From Nocardiopsis halophila DSM 44494 (GTDB taxonomy: Bacteria > Actinomycetota > Actinomycetes > Streptosporangiales > Streptosporangiaceae), in assembly GCF_000341245.1 (NCBI RefSeq), contig NZ_ANAD01000018.1:1-46116 (forward strand): 46,116 nt of DNA, read 5' to 3'. This document shows, in pieces, positions 26,845 to 35,534 of the stretch. A model generated the notes under the pieces. The model was given only the letters and a program-made list of their open reading frames with translations. It had not been told where the DNA came from and searched no databases. The position numbers and the translations under genes were made by a program. The first letter of the stretch is position 1. Each line of letters begins with the position of its first letter.

Positions 26845-27966
26845 TTGAGTATCGGTGTATGGGACTACCTGCCTGAGTACGAGCAAGAGAAGGAGGACAT
26901 CCTCGACGCGGTCGGCACCGTCTTCGCGTCCGGTCGGCTCGTGCTGGGGGACAGTCTGAGGTCCTTCGAACAGGAATTCGCCGACTACCACGGCGTCGCC
27001 CACTGCAAGGGCGTGGACAACGGGACCAACGCCCTCAAGCTCGGCTTGGAGGCGCTCGGCGTGGGGCCGGGCGACGAGGTCGTCACCGTGTCCAACACCG
27101 CGGCACCCACCGTCGTCGCCATCGCGGGAACCGGCGCCACTCCGGTCTTCGTCGACGTCCGCGACGAGGACTTCCTGATGGACACCGCACAGGTCGAGGC
27201 CGTGCTCACTCCTCGCACCAAGGCGATCCTGCCGGTACACCTCTACGGGCAGGCCGTCGAGATGGAGCCACTGCTCCGACTCGCCGCGGAGCGCGGACTG
27301 ACCGTGCTGGAGGACTGCGCCCAGGCCCACGGCGCCCGCCACTACGGACGGCCGGTCGGGACATTCGGCGCCGCCGCGGCGTTCTCCTTCTACCCGACCA
27401 AGGTGCTGGGTGCATACGGGGACGGCGGCGCCGTGATCACCGACGCCCCTGACGTCGACCAGAACATGGCGCAGCTGCGCTACTACGGGATGGACCGGGT
27501 CTACTACGTCGTTCGCTCCCCTGGACACAACTCCCGGCTGGATGAGGTCCAGGCGGAGATCTTGCGGCGCAAGCTCACCCGGCTGGACGCGTACCTGGAA
27601 CGGCGCCGGGCGGTAGCCCGCCGCTACGAAGAGGCCCTCGGGGACCTCACCGGGGACGGAGGCCTGGTCCTGCCGACGACCGCCCCCGGCAACGACCACG
27701 TCTACTACGTCTACGTTGCCCGTCACCCCCAGCGCGACGCCCTGCTCAAGGCGCTGGAGAAGAAGGGCGTCGATCTCAACATCAGCTACCCCTGGCCCGT
27801 GCACACCATGACCGGCTTCTCCCACCTGGGCTACGCCAAGGGGTCGCTACCGGTCACCGAGCGGCTGGCCGACGAGATCTTCTCGCTGCCGATGTACGCC
27901 TCGCTGTCCACCGACCGGCAGGACCGCGTCATCGAGGCCGTGCGCGCGACCCTGAGGGAGCTGTGA
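26845..27966 (+). CDS. NDP-3-keto-hexose 3-aminotransferase (DegT/DnrJ/EryC1)
   Basis: A 373-residue PLP-dependent sugar aminotransferase. Lys186 in [13 protein letters not shown] is the Schiff-base lysine, and [20 protein letters not shown] and EDCAQAHGA are further cofactor-site motifs. The start [19 protein letters not shown] and [14 protein letters not shown] resemble the DesV/TylB/EvaB group that aminate C-3. The start codon is TTG at 26845 with GGGAGG six bases upstream, and no ATG or GTG alternative fits. The stop overlaps the N-methyltransferase start (GTGA), so the two are coupled. Substrate regiochemistry is inferred from similarity and context. Confidence 0.9.
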   Translation: MSIGVWDYLPEYEQEKEDILDAVGTVFASGRLVLGDSLRSFEQEFADYHGVAHCKGVDNGTNALKLGLEALGVGPGDEVVTVSNTAAPTVVAIAGTGATPVFVDVRDEDFLMDTAQVEAVLTPRTKAILPVHLYGQAVEMEPLLRLAAERGLTVLEDCAQAHGARHYGRPVGTFGAAAAFSFYPTKVLGAYGDGGAVITDAPDVDQNMAQLRYYGMDRVYYVVRSPGHNSRLDEVQAEILRRKLTRLDAYLERRRAVARRYEEALGDLTGDGGLVLPTTAPGNDHVYYVYVARHPQRDALLKALEKKGVDLNISYPWPVHTMTGFSHLGYAKGSLPVTERLADEIFSLPMYASLSTDRQDRVIEAVRATLREL

Positions 27967-28763
27967 CGGGCGGCATGCAGAGCCGAGAGCGCATATACGA
28001 CCACGGGGACCTGTACGACCTGCTCTACCGCGACGGCGGCAAAGACTACCGGGCGGAGGCGGACATCGTCTCCGACCTGATCACCGAGCGGAGGCCGGAC
28101 GCCTCGGCCGTCCTGGACGTCGGATGCGGAACCGGAGGGCACCTAAGACGCCTCACCGAGCACTTCGACACGGTCGAGGGCATGGACCGGGCCGAGGGCA
28201 TGCTCCAGGTGTGTCGGCGCGAGCTGCCGGACATCCGCGTCCACCACGCGGACATGCGCGACTTCGACCTCGGCCGCCGATTCGACGCGGTGGTGTCACT
28301 GTTCAACGTCGTCGGCAACGTCGCCGACTCGGCCGAGCTCGACGCCACGCTGAGCGCGCTCATGCGCCATCTCGCGCCCGGCGGGGTCGTGGTCGTCGAG
28401 CCCTGGTGGTTCGATGAGCAGTTCACCGACGGCCACATCGGCTCCAGCACCGTCACAGTCGGCGACACAACGGTGGCGCGGCTCTCGCATTCGGTGCGCG
28501 ACGCCGGGCGGACGCGGATGGAGGTGCACTGCCTGATCGGGACCCGGGGCAACGGTCTCCAGCACGTCTCCTACCAGCACGACATGGCGCTGTTCACCCG
28601 CGACCAGTACGAAGCGGCGTTCGCCCGGGCCGGCTGCCCGGTGACCTACATCGGCGGAGCCTACCCCGGCCCCGGACTCTTCGTCGGGGTCCGCCAGGAC
28701 GGTGCACGGCGCTCCCCGACGGTCAGCGGCCGTCGAGCGAGCGACCAGAGAGAGCGGAGGTAG
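27963..28763 (+). CDS. NDP-aminosugar N,N-dimethyltransferase (DesVI/TylM1-like)
   Basis: A 266-residue SAM-dependent methyltransferase. [14 protein letters not shown] is the SAM-binding loop, and [51 protein letters not shown] and [10 protein letters not shown] closely follow the DesVI/TylM1 pattern for 3-amino-sugar dimethylation. The GTG at 27963 overlaps the aminotransferase stop; ATG at 27975 is an equally possible start and fits the family length better. The C-terminus has about 15 extra residues. It should convert the 3-amino group to 3-dimethylamino. Confidence 0.92.
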   Translation: MTGGMQSRERIYDHGDLYDLLYRDGGKDYRAEADIVSDLITERRPDASAVLDVGCGTGGHLRRLTEHFDTVEGMDRAEGMLQVCRRELPDIRVHHADMRDFDLGRRFDAVVSLFNVVGNVADSAELDATLSALMRHLAPGGVVVVEPWWFDEQFTDGHIGSSTVTVGDTTVARLSHSVRDAGRTRMEVHCLIGTRGNGLQHVSYQHDMALFTRDQYEAAFARAGCPVTYIGGAYPGPGLFVGVRQDGARRSPTVSGRRASDQRERR

Positions 28764-28770
28764 ACGCCGC

Positions 28771-29367
28771 GTGCGTGCTTCGAAGACATCGATCGTCGGT
28801 GTCCTTGACTTCGATGTGGACGTCCATACCGACCGGCGGGGACTGTTCAGTTCGCCCTTCCAGGGCGAGGCGTTCCGCGCAGCACTCGGGCGGCCCCTGT
28901 TCCCCGTCGCCCAGATCAGCCACAACCGGTCGGCACGCGGTGTCCTGCGCGGACTGCACTTCACCGCGGTGCCCCCTGGAGGCGCAAAGTTCTTCTACGC
29001 GGTGCATGGACGGGTCCGCGACTTCCTTGTGGATCTGCGGACGGGCTCCCCGACCTTCGGCCGGTGGTCCGAGGTGCTCCTCGGACCGGACCAGGCGCGC
29101 GGGCGCTACATCCCTCCCGGCATCGGCCACGCCTTCTACGCCGAGGAGGAGGACTCCGTTATGGTGTACGTCCTCTCCCGTGAGTACAGGGCCGCCAACG
29201 AGCTGGCGCTCTCCCCTCGGGACCCTGATCTGGGGTTGCCGTTCCCGGACGAGGTGCTGCTGTCCGAACGGGACGCAGCCGCCCCCGGTCTCGCCGAGGC
29301 GCGGGACCGCGGGCTCCTGCCGGAGTACAGGGACTGCCTCGAAGCCGAGGAGGAGGCATGGCACTGA
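28771..29367 (+). CDS. dTDP-4-keto-6-deoxyhexose 3,5-epimerase-family protein, paralogue 1
   Basis: A 198-residue RmlC-type cupin. DRRGLFSSPFQGEAFRAAL, RGVLRGLHFT (general-base His) and YIPPGIGHAFYAEEEDSVMV with the catalytic Tyr region YVLSREY are seen. It begins with GTG at 28771, ten bases after GCGGAGG. It is clearly paralogous to the minus-strand gene at 31924-32544. In vancosamine-type pathways a member of this family (EvaD) epimerises only C-5, so regiospecificity is uncertain. Its last ten bases overlap the 4-ketoreductase gene. Confidence 0.88.
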   Translation: MRASKTSIVGVLDFDVDVHTDRRGLFSSPFQGEAFRAALGRPLFPVAQISHNRSARGVLRGLHFTAVPPGGAKFFYAVHGRVRDFLVDLRTGSPTFGRWSEVLLGPDQARGRYIPPGIGHAFYAEEEDSVMVYVLSREYRAANELALSPRDPDLGLPFPDEVLLSERDAAAPGLAEARDRGLLPEYRDCLEAEEEAWH

Positions 29368-30365
29368 GGCCTCCTCTCGTCGCCGTACTCGGGGCCACGG
29401 GTTTCATCGGATCGGCCGTGCTCGCCGAGTGCGCCGCCCGCCCCCTGCGCGTACGCGCGGTCTCCCGTCGCCCCGCCGAGGTCCCCCCCGGTGCACGCGC
29501 CGAGATCGAGCTGTCCGTGGCCGACCTGACCGAACCTGGAGCGGTGGCCCGCGCCATCGACGGCGCCGACGTCATCGTCCACACCGTCGCGCACATCGGC
29601 GGGTCGGCCAGTTGGCGCGTGGACGGTTCCGACCGGACCGCGGAGCGGGTCAACCTCGGTCTGATGCACGACGCGGTCACCGCGCTAGGCCGCCGTCCCC
29701 TGGCCTCAGGGCCACCGCCGGTCCTCGTGTTCGCCGGAGCGGTCACACAGGCCGGCCCCGTAACCGGAGCAGCGCTTACCGGCACGGAGACCGACCGTCC
29801 CGAGGGGCTCTACGACCGCCAGAAACTTGCGGCCGAGCACTTGCTGATGGAGGCGGATCGGGCCGGGTCGGTGCGCGGTGTCTCGCTGCGTCTGCCCGCC
29901 GTCTTCGGCTCCTCAGCACACTCCGCGGGTGTCGACAAGGGGGTCGTGTCCAGCATGGTGCGCCGTGCCCTCGCCGGCGAGCGACTCACGCTCTGGCACA
30001 ACGGGACCGTCTTGCGAGACCTGCTGTACGTGGAGGACGCCGCGAGAGCCTTCGCCTTGGCGATCGAACACGGGGACACGCTGGCCGGTCGGCACTGGGT
30101 GCTGGGCTCGGGTGACGCCGTACCCCTGCGGGAGGTGTTCCGCCTCATAGCCCGCCGAGTCGCCGCCTACACAGGGGGACCGGAGGCGGCGGTGGTCCAG
30201 GTGCCCGCGCCGGACTACGCCGATGCCGGCGACTTCCGCGACCTGCTCATCGACCCGTCGGCGTTCAGCGACGCCGTGGGCTGGCGGGCCCAGGTCACGC
30301 TGGAGGAGGCACTGGACCGGACGGTGGCGCACGAGGCCGAATCATCGGAAAGGACGCATCAATGA
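29358..30365 (+). CDS. NDP-4-keto-deoxyhexose 4-ketoreductase
   Basis: A 335-residue NAD(P)-dependent epimerase/dehydratase-family reductase. VLGATGFIGSAVLAE is the cofactor loop, YDRQKLAAEHLL supplies the YxxxK pair, and VLRDLLYVEDAARAFALAIE is typical of sugar reductases such as EvaE and DnmV. It should reduce the C-4 ketone last and so fix the C-4 configuration before transfer. It overlaps the epimerase by ten bases and the 2,3-dehydratase by four (ATGA at 30362), within one tightly packed operon. Confidence 0.88.
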   Translation: MALRPPLVAVLGATGFIGSAVLAECAARPLRVRAVSRRPAEVPPGARAEIELSVADLTEPGAVARAIDGADVIVHTVAHIGGSASWRVDGSDRTAERVNLGLMHDAVTALGRRPLASGPPPVLVFAGAVTQAGPVTGAALTGTETDRPEGLYDRQKLAAEHLLMEADRAGSVRGVSLRLPAVFGSSAHSAGVDKGVVSSMVRRALAGERLTLWHNGTVLRDLLYVEDAARAFALAIEHGDTLAGRHWVLGSGDAVPLREVFRLIARRVAAYTGGPEAAVVQVPAPDYADAGDFRDLLIDPSAFSDAVGWRAQVTLEEALDRTVAHEAESSERTHQ

Positions 30366-31759
30366 ACTCCGCGCTTCTTCACCGCGCCGATCGCGCGTCC
30401 CTGGCGAAACGGCTGGACCGCTCGGCCGCGGCCACGCCTCCGAGCCGTTCACTGTGCACCGCCGCGACCACCGCCGACTGGCTGTCCGAGCGCGAGCGGG
30501 CCCACCCCTTGAGCGTGCGCCGGGTCCCCTTCCACGAGTTGGACGACTGGTCGTTCGCACCGGACACCGGCAACCTTGTCCACTGGACAGGCAGGTTCTT
30601 CTCTGTCGGAGGTCTTGAGGTGCACTCCGACGAGGGCACCGTGGAGCGGTGGCGCCAACCCATCCTCCACCAGCCCGAAATCGGCATCCTAGGGATCCTC
30701 GCCAAGGAGTTCGACGGGGTCCTGCATTTCCTGATGCAGGCCAAAATGGAGCCCGGCAATCCGCGCCTGCTCCAGATCTCCCCCACGGTGCAGGCCACGC
30801 GCAGCAACTTCGACCAAGTGCACCGGGGTTCGGCGGTCCGGTACCTGGAGCACTTCATCGAGCCGCGGCGCGGCAGGGTGCTCGCCGACGCGCTGCAATC
30901 CGAGCAAGGTTCGTGGTTCTACCGCAAGGCCAACCGGAACATGGTGGTGGAGACTACTGACCATGTAGAGGTCGCCGGGGACTTCCGCTGGTTCACCCTG
31001 GGGCAGCTCGGCGAGCTGCTCCGCACCGACGAGACTGTGAACATGTGTTCGCGGACCGTCCTCGCCTGTCTCCCCAGAGGGACGTCCGCGGCGGAGTCGC
31101 TGCTCACCGATACCGGCCTTCGGTCCTGGTACACCGCCGAGCGGACACGCAGGAATGTCGTCGTCCGACGCCTGCCGCTGACGATGACCACGGGCTGGTG
31201 CAGGCGCCCCGACCAGCTGGTCCGCCCGGACGGGCGCTACTTCCGCATTGTCGGTGTCAAGGTGGAGGCGGGCAGCCGTGAGGTCACGGGATGGAGCCAG
31301 CCGCTGCTGGAGCCCTCCGGCACCGGCGTGGTCGCGTTCCTGGTCCGCCGCATCGGCGGCCGGGTGCATCTGCTCGCGCATGCCCGTGCCGAGGCCGGGT
31401 TCGCCGGCTCTGTGGAGGTGGGCCCCACCGTCCAGGCGGCACCCGTGAACTGGGGCCACCTGTCCGCGGCGGACCGGCCGCACCTGCTGGACACGGTGCT
31501 CGGGGCCGACCCTGAGCGCATCGTCTACCAGGCGGTGCACTCGGAGGAGGGCGGGCGGTTCCTGAACGCGCGGAACCGCTACATGTTCGTCCAGTGTGAT
31601 CCCGCGACGGTCCCGGACGAGCCGCCCCAGGGGTTCGCCTGGGCCACGCCCGGGCAGCTGACCGACCTCGCTGCGCACGGCCACTACCTGAACGTGCAGG
31701 CCCGCAGTCTGCTGGCTCTCATCACCGCCGGTGCCATCGATCTCGAGACCGTCGACTGA
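30362..31759 (+). CDS. NDP-hexose 2,3-dehydratase
   Basis: A 465-residue protein of the EvaA/TylX3/SpnO family with two homologous halves. Each half has a VRR-x-P segment, a W(T/R)..G(R)-F-F/Y-F-R/S-I/V-x-G strand and the ending P..Q (ILHQPEIGILG; GWSQPLLEPSGTG), then ISPTVQAT / VGPTVQAA. It removes the C-2 hydroxyl of dTDP-4-keto-6-deoxyglucose to give a 3,4-diketo 2,6-dideoxy intermediate. No matching 3-ketoreductase gene is in the window, which fits direct use of the 3-ketone by the aminotransferase. It is the last gene of the rightward operon. Confidence 0.95.
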   Translation: MNSALLHRADRASLAKRLDRSAAATPPSRSLCTAATTADWLSERERAHPLSVRRVPFHELDDWSFAPDTGNLVHWTGRFFSVGGLEVHSDEGTVERWRQPILHQPEIGILGILAKEFDGVLHFLMQAKMEPGNPRLLQISPTVQATRSNFDQVHRGSAVRYLEHFIEPRRGRVLADALQSEQGSWFYRKANRNMVVETTDHVEVAGDFRWFTLGQLGELLRTDETVNMCSRTVLACLPRGTSAAESLLTDTGLRSWYTAERTRRNVVVRRLPLTMTTGWCRRPDQLVRPDGRYFRIVGVKVEAGSREVTGWSQPLLEPSGTGVVAFLVRRIGGRVHLLAHARAEAGFAGSVEVGPTVQAAPVNWGHLSAADRPHLLDTVLGADPERIVYQAVHSEEGGRFLNARNRYMFVQCDPATVPDEPPQGFAWATPGQLTDLAAHGHYLNVQARSLLALITAGAIDLETVD

Positions 31760-31873
31760 GCGGACCGCAGGGGTCCATCATTCAGCGGTTGCACGGCGCC
31801 TCTCCGGTGCCCGGCGCCCCGGACCACACGGGGGACCGGGGCCCGTCCCGTCATGCCCGATCCGGAGGCGGAG

Positions 31874-31890
31874 GGTCCCGTTGCGGGACC
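31874..31890. terminator. Hairpin between convergent sugar genes
   Basis: GGTCCCG-TTG-CGGGACC forms a perfect 7-bp stem in the 164-base gap between the ends of the 2,3-dehydratase gene and the convergent epimerase gene. It could act on either transcript. Confidence 0.5.
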
Positions 31891-31923
31891 GCACGAGAAG
31901 GCACCGAAGGGGCGCCTATGGGC

Positions 31924-32544
31924 TCATCTCCGTTCCAGGCCCTGGTAGGTGGCGGCCTCGATCGCGCTGCACTTCTCGTAGTCGGGCAGCATTCCCAGCC
32001 TCTTGGCCTGGGCCAGGGTGACCGCCTCACGGTCGCGTGACGACATCACGGGGGCCATCCCGTCCGGCAGCGGCGGCAGCCCGAGCTCGGGATCGAAGAA
32101 GGAGATCGCCAGCTCGTTCTCCGCCACGTAGCTCTCGGAGATGACGTAGGCCATGACCGTCTCGTCCCGCAGGGCGACGAAGGCGTGGCCCACACCGACC
32201 GGGAAGTACATGGCGTTGAACGTGGTCGGGTTCAGGACCACCATGTCCCAGGCACCGAAAGTGGGCGATCCGACGCGCACGTCGATGACGAAGTCCATGG
32301 CCTCGCCGTGCGCACAGTAGACGTACTTGGCGGTGCCGGGCGGGGTACGAGTGAAGTGCACGCCGCGGACCACACCGCGGCGGGAGACGCTGTGGTTGGA
32401 CTGGGCCAGGGGGAACACCGGACGGGAGACCGCCTCGGCGAACGCCGGTCCCTGGAACGGCGAGACGAAGAGTCCCCGTTCATCGGGGTGGACGTGCGGA
32501 GTAAAGGCGTAGGCCCCTTTGACGGCGAGTTCACGGGCTTCCAT
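31924..32544 (-). CDS. dTDP-4-keto-6-deoxyhexose 3,5-epimerase-family protein, paralogue 2
   Basis: A 206-residue RmlC-type cupin with DERGLFVSPFQGPAFAEAV, RGVVRGVHFT (general-base His), GEAMDFVIDVRVGSPTFG and YFPVGVGHAFVALRDETVM with YVISESY. It shares most of the motif residues of the plus-strand paralogue at 28771-29367. ATG 32544 has AGGGAG upstream. It ends the leftward operon of cyclase and carboxylase genes and is the only sugar gene there. Two epimerase-family genes suggest either separate C-3 and C-5 steps or two sugar branches. Confidence 0.88.
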   Translation of the reverse strand: MEARELAVKGAYAFTPHVHPDERGLFVSPFQGPAFAEAVSRPVFPLAQSNHSVSRRGVVRGVHFTRTPPGTAKYVYCAHGEAMDFVIDVRVGSPTFGAWDMVVLNPTTFNAMYFPVGVGHAFVALRDETVMAYVISESYVAENELAISFFDPELGLPPLPDGMAPVMSSRDREAVTLAQAKRLGMLPDYEKCSAIEAATYQGLERR

Positions 32545-32599
32545 CTATTCTCCCTGGGTGGTTGCGAGACGGGCCCGGTCATGCGCCCCGGTGGGATGT

Positions 32600-33055
32600 T
32601 CACAGGGCTATGACCAGTCCAACGACATAAAGCAGGGCGCCGGCCTGGCCCAGGCCGACCCGTACCAGGTGCCAGGTGCGCCAGCGCACGCGCAGTCCGC
32701 GCCAGTCCGGGCGCGGGGCAGCCGGATCGATGGCTCGAACGGCTTTGTTGAGCGGTCCGAGAGCAGCGATCGACACCCCTGCCACAGCGGCGAGCGCGAC
32801 CGCGCCCGTCGCGTACGCCGTTCGCTGCACGGGGTCGTCGAGCAGCACCGCCAGTGCCAGTCCGGCGGCCACGGCCACGGCGATGGCGGCCGGCATCAGC
32901 TTGTCCATCCGGGCGAGCACGAAGGTGTTGGTGCCGGGATAGTCCTTCACTGACAGCGAGAGCAGCAATGGCAGAATGACGAACACCCCTACCAGCAGGG
33001 CCCCCGCCGCGGCCGCGCTCGCGAACGCGGCCACGACCGTGAGCGCGGTCTCCAT
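32600..33055 (-). CDS. DUF1772 anthrone-oxygenase-like membrane protein
   Basis: A 151-residue protein with four hydrophobic segments: ALTVVAAFASAAAAGALLVG, AAIAVAVAAGLALAVLL, TGAVALAAVAGVSIAAL and LGQAGALLYVVGLVIAL. DUF1772 includes proteins named anthrone oxygenase in fungal and bacterial aromatic polyketide pathways, which oxidise an anthrone to a quinone without a cofactor. Its ATG overlaps the stop of the TcmI-like cyclase gene (ATGA at 33052-33055), which ties it to ring formation. The function is inferred from family and context. Confidence 0.75.
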   Translation of the reverse strand: METALTVVAAFASAAAAGALLVGVFVILPLLLSLSVKDYPGTNTFVLARMDKLMPAAIAVAVAAGLALAVLLDDPVQRTAYATGAVALAAVAGVSIAALGPLNKAVRAIDPAAPRPDWRGLRVRWRTWHLVRVGLGQAGALLYVVGLVIAL

Positions 33056-33378
33056 CAGACCCAGCTGCGGTGGTAGAACTCGTGAGCCCGGGAGTCCCGG
33101 ACCCCGTGCCAGTCGTCCACAAGCGGCCGCATGTGCGCGGACAGCGCCTGGTTGAGCTTCTGGAACGAGGGGTCGGCACGCAGTTCGCCGAACCGGTCGA
33201 GGACCTCAGCCTCCGACTGGATCAGATGCATGGTCAAGCCCTCGTAGTGCAGCAGCGTCCTGCTGGTGACCCCGAGGCGCGCGGCCACCCCGGTCGAGTC
33301 GTGCTCGGCGAACAGCCGGGCGACCTCCTCCGCACTCTCGGCCCGCATCCTGCTCACCATCAGCGTCCTGGTGGACAT
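33055..33378 (-). CDS. TcmI-family polyketide cyclase
   Basis: A 107-residue protein, the same size as TcmI and WhiE-VII cyclases, which close the last rings of tetracenomycin-type and pentangular polyketides. It reads MSTRTLMVSRMRAESAEEVA, LLHYEGLTMHLIQ, FGELRADPSFQKLNQALSAH and ends with Y-H-R-S-W, matching the dimeric ferredoxin-like fold of the family. ATG 33378 has GTGAGGA before it; the longer frame adds seven unlikely residues. It is coupled to the DUF1772 gene. Confidence 0.92.
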   Translation of the reverse strand: MSTRTLMVSRMRAESAEEVARLFAEHDSTGVAARLGVTSRTLLHYEGLTMHLIQSEAEVLDRFGELRADPSFQKLNQALSAHMRPLVDDWHGVRDSRAHEFYHRSWV

Positions 33379-33500
33379 GGTGTCCTCACCTTTCTTCACG
33401 GGTGTTCATTCACGGCCGCCCACAGGGCCGGGAGGACGCGGGGAGCGTCCGGATACGGCCGAGAGGGATCGGCGGCCTTGCGCCCGGCGGTGTCCCCGCA

Positions 33501-33537
33501 GCGGTGGCGGACCGGGGCGCTCATGTCTCGCCACCGC
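33501..33537 (-). other. Intra-operon inverted repeat
   Basis: GCGGTGGCG (33501-33509) and CGCCACCGC (33529-33537) form a perfect 9-bp stem with a 19-base loop in the 253-base gap between the biotin carboxylase and cyclase genes. A smaller hairpin, GGACGC-GGGGA-GCGTCC, lies at 33434-33450. They may trim or attenuate the long leftward transcript. No gene was found in this gap. Confidence 0.4.
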
Positions 33538-33631
33538 AGGGCCCCGGCAATGTCATCGGGCGTCCTCCTTAGGGGGCGACCTCCGGTCGGTCCTGGGGAC
33601 CGCGGAGGGGAGGGGAGAGAACGGGGCCCGC

Positions 33632-34987
33632 TCATAGGTCCAAGCCATCAATGACGTCACCGATGAGCGACGTGGTGTGACGGCCGGCCCGAAAGCGTGG
33701 ATCGGCGATCACCCGCCGCAGCAGGGGAACGGTAGTGCGCACCCCGGGTCCCTCTACCGCGAATTCCGCCAGCGCGGTGTCCAGCCGCTGCAGGGCCTGT
33801 TCGCGGTCGGGTCCCCAAACGACGGTCTTGGCGAGCAGGGAGTCGTAGGACGGGGGGACCGTGTAGCCCGTGTAGCAGTGCGAGTCCACCCGCACGAACG
33901 GCCCGCCCGGTGGTTGGAAGACACGCAGCTCGCCCGGGGTCGGCACGAACCCGCGCTCGGGGTCTTCGGCGTTCACTCGGCATTCGATGGACACCCCTGA
34001 GCCGGATGCCTGGTCACCGCTGAGCGACAGTGGCTCACCGGCCGCCGCGAGCACCTGCTCGCGCACGAGGTCGATGCCGGTGGTCATCTCGGTGACCGGA
34101 TGCTCGACTTGGAGACGGCAGTTGACTTCGATGAAGTGGAACTCGTTGGCGGAGTCCACGATGAACTCGAAAGTGCCCACTCCCTCGTAGCCGACGGCCA
34201 GGGCCAGTTCCACGGCGGAGGCGCCCATGGCCTCGGCGGTCGCGCGGTCCAGGCCGGGGGCGGGCGTCTCCTCGATGAGCTTCTGGTGCCTGCGCTGCAC
34301 CGAGCAGTCCCTCTCGCCCAGAGAAACACCGTTTCCATGCCGGTCGCACAGCACCTGCACTTCGATGTGCCGTGCGCCCTCCACGTACCGTTCGACGTAG
34401 ACCCGGCCATCGTTGAACAGCGTCCGCGCCCGGCTGTGGGTCTCCTGGAAGGCCTGGACGAGATCGTCCGCTGTCCGGACGATCTGTATACCGCGTCCCC
34501 CGCCGCCGGCCGCAGCCTTGATCATCACCGGATACCCGATGGCGTCCGCGACCGCCTTGGCCTCGAACGCGCTTTCGAGCGCCCGAGGGCTGCCCGGGAG
34601 CAGGGGCGCCCCCAGGTCACCGAAGAGGGTGCGGGTCGCCGCCTTGTCGCCGAGCTTGTCCATGACCGCCGGTGAGGGGCCGATGAAGGTGATGCCGTTC
34701 GCGGCGCAGACCTCGGCGAAATCCGGGACCTCCGACAGAAGGCCGTACCCCGGGTGGATCGCGTCCGCCTCCGCTGCCTTTGCCGCCTCGATCAGCGCAG
34801 GGATGTCCAGATAGCTGCGGGTCCCCGGCGGGCCGATGCACACGGCCCTGTCAGCTCCGTGAACGACGGCCGCATCCCGCTCGTCGGTGGTGTACACCGC
34901 GGCAGTGCGCAGGCCCATTGCTCGGCAGGTGCGCTGCACCCGGAGCGCGATCTCGCCGCGGTTGGCGATCAGTACCGTGTCGAACAT
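33632..34987 (-). CDS. accC: Acetyl-CoA carboxylase, biotin carboxylase subunit
   Basis: A 451-residue ATP-grasp enzyme that carboxylates the biotin on the carrier protein. It starts MFDTVLIANRGEIALRVQRT and carries AAAGGGGRGIQIV (ATP loop), HIEVQVLCDRHGN, ERDCSVQRRHQKLIEE and EVNCRLQVEHPVTEM. Length and motifs are those of the stand-alone biotin carboxylase, not of the fused actinobacterial AccA. With the BCCP and AccDA genes upstream it forms a complete, cluster-dedicated carboxylase to supply malonyl-CoA. Confidence 0.96.
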   Translation of the reverse strand: MFDTVLIANRGEIALRVQRTCRAMGLRTAAVYTTDERDAAVVHGADRAVCIGPPGTRSYLDIPALIEAAKAAEADAIHPGYGLLSEVPDFAEVCAANGITFIGPSPAVMDKLGDKAATRTLFGDLGAPLLPGSPRALESAFEAKAVADAIGYPVMIKAAAGGGGRGIQIVRTADDLVQAFQETHSRARTLFNDGRVYVERYVEGARHIEVQVLCDRHGNGVSLGERDCSVQRRHQKLIEETPAPGLDRATAEAMGASAVELALAVGYEGVGTFEFIVDSANEFHFIEVNCRLQVEHPVTEMTTGIDLVREQVLAAAGEPLSLSGDQASGSGVSIECRVNAEDPERGFVPTPGELRVFQPPGGPFVRVDSHCYTGYTVPPSYDSLLAKTVVWGPDREQALQRLDTALAEFAVEGPGVRTTVPLLRRVIADPRFRAGRHTTSLIGDVIDGLDL

Positions 34988-35024
34988 GTGCTTGCCCTCC
35001 TCGGACGGACCGTCGGGCGGTGGT

Positions 35025-35534
35025 TCAGCGGTCGTCGTGCGGGGCGAGAGCGAGCAGGGGCCGCCCGAACTCCGCCGGCTCCCCGTCGGGAACGAGGTGC
35101 CCGATGACCGTCCCCGCCTGGTCGGCCTCGATCGGGACCATCATCTTCATCACTTCCATCACCCCGACCTGCTGCCCGGCCTGCACCGTGTCGCCCTCCG
35201 CCACGAACGGCGCCGCTCCCGGCTCGGGCGCGTGGTAGTAGGTGCCGACCAGCGGAGCGAGGAGGAGGTGTCGGTCCGGTTCCGCCTCGGCCGCTGGCCC
35301 GGCGCCTCCGGGCGTACGTGCCGGTCCGCCGTCGGACGCGGGCCCGGTCGCCACCGCCGCACCGGCGGCCGCGGGCGCGGGCGCGGCGTCGGCCGACCAG
35401 TCCAACTCGGCCTCCACCCCGTTGGCGTTCAGCCGGACGCGGCGCACCGAAGCCGGTGAAACCTCCAGCAGCCGACCGATCCCGTCGCACACCGCGCTGA
35501 TCGACGTGTCCGCAGCGGTCCGCTCTTCAGTCAT
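35025..35534 (-). CDS. accB: Biotin carboxyl carrier protein
   Basis: A 169-residue carrier with three parts: an N-terminal segment (1-48), an Ala/Pro/Gly-rich linker (49-86) and a biotinyl domain. In the last, [13 protein letters not shown] holds Lys130 as the biotin attachment site within MKM. Its ATG overlaps the stop of the AccDA gene (ATGA at 35531-35534), so they are coupled. It carries carboxybiotin between the carboxylase and carboxyltransferase subunits. Confidence 0.95.
   Translation of the reverse strand: MTEERTAADTSISAVCDGIGRLLEVSPASVRRVRLNANGVEAELDWSADAAPAPAAAGAAVATGPASDGGPARTPGGAGPAAEAEPDRHLLLAPLVGTYYHAPEPGAAPFVAEGDTVQAGQQVGVMEVMKMMVPIEADQAGTVIGHLVPDGEPAEFGRPLLALAPHDDR

Noticed and set aside
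25813-27825. Minus-strand 670-codon open frame opposite the glycosyltransferase and aminotransferase genes
   Set aside because: Both sense-strand genes have clear catalytic motifs; the antisense product has none.
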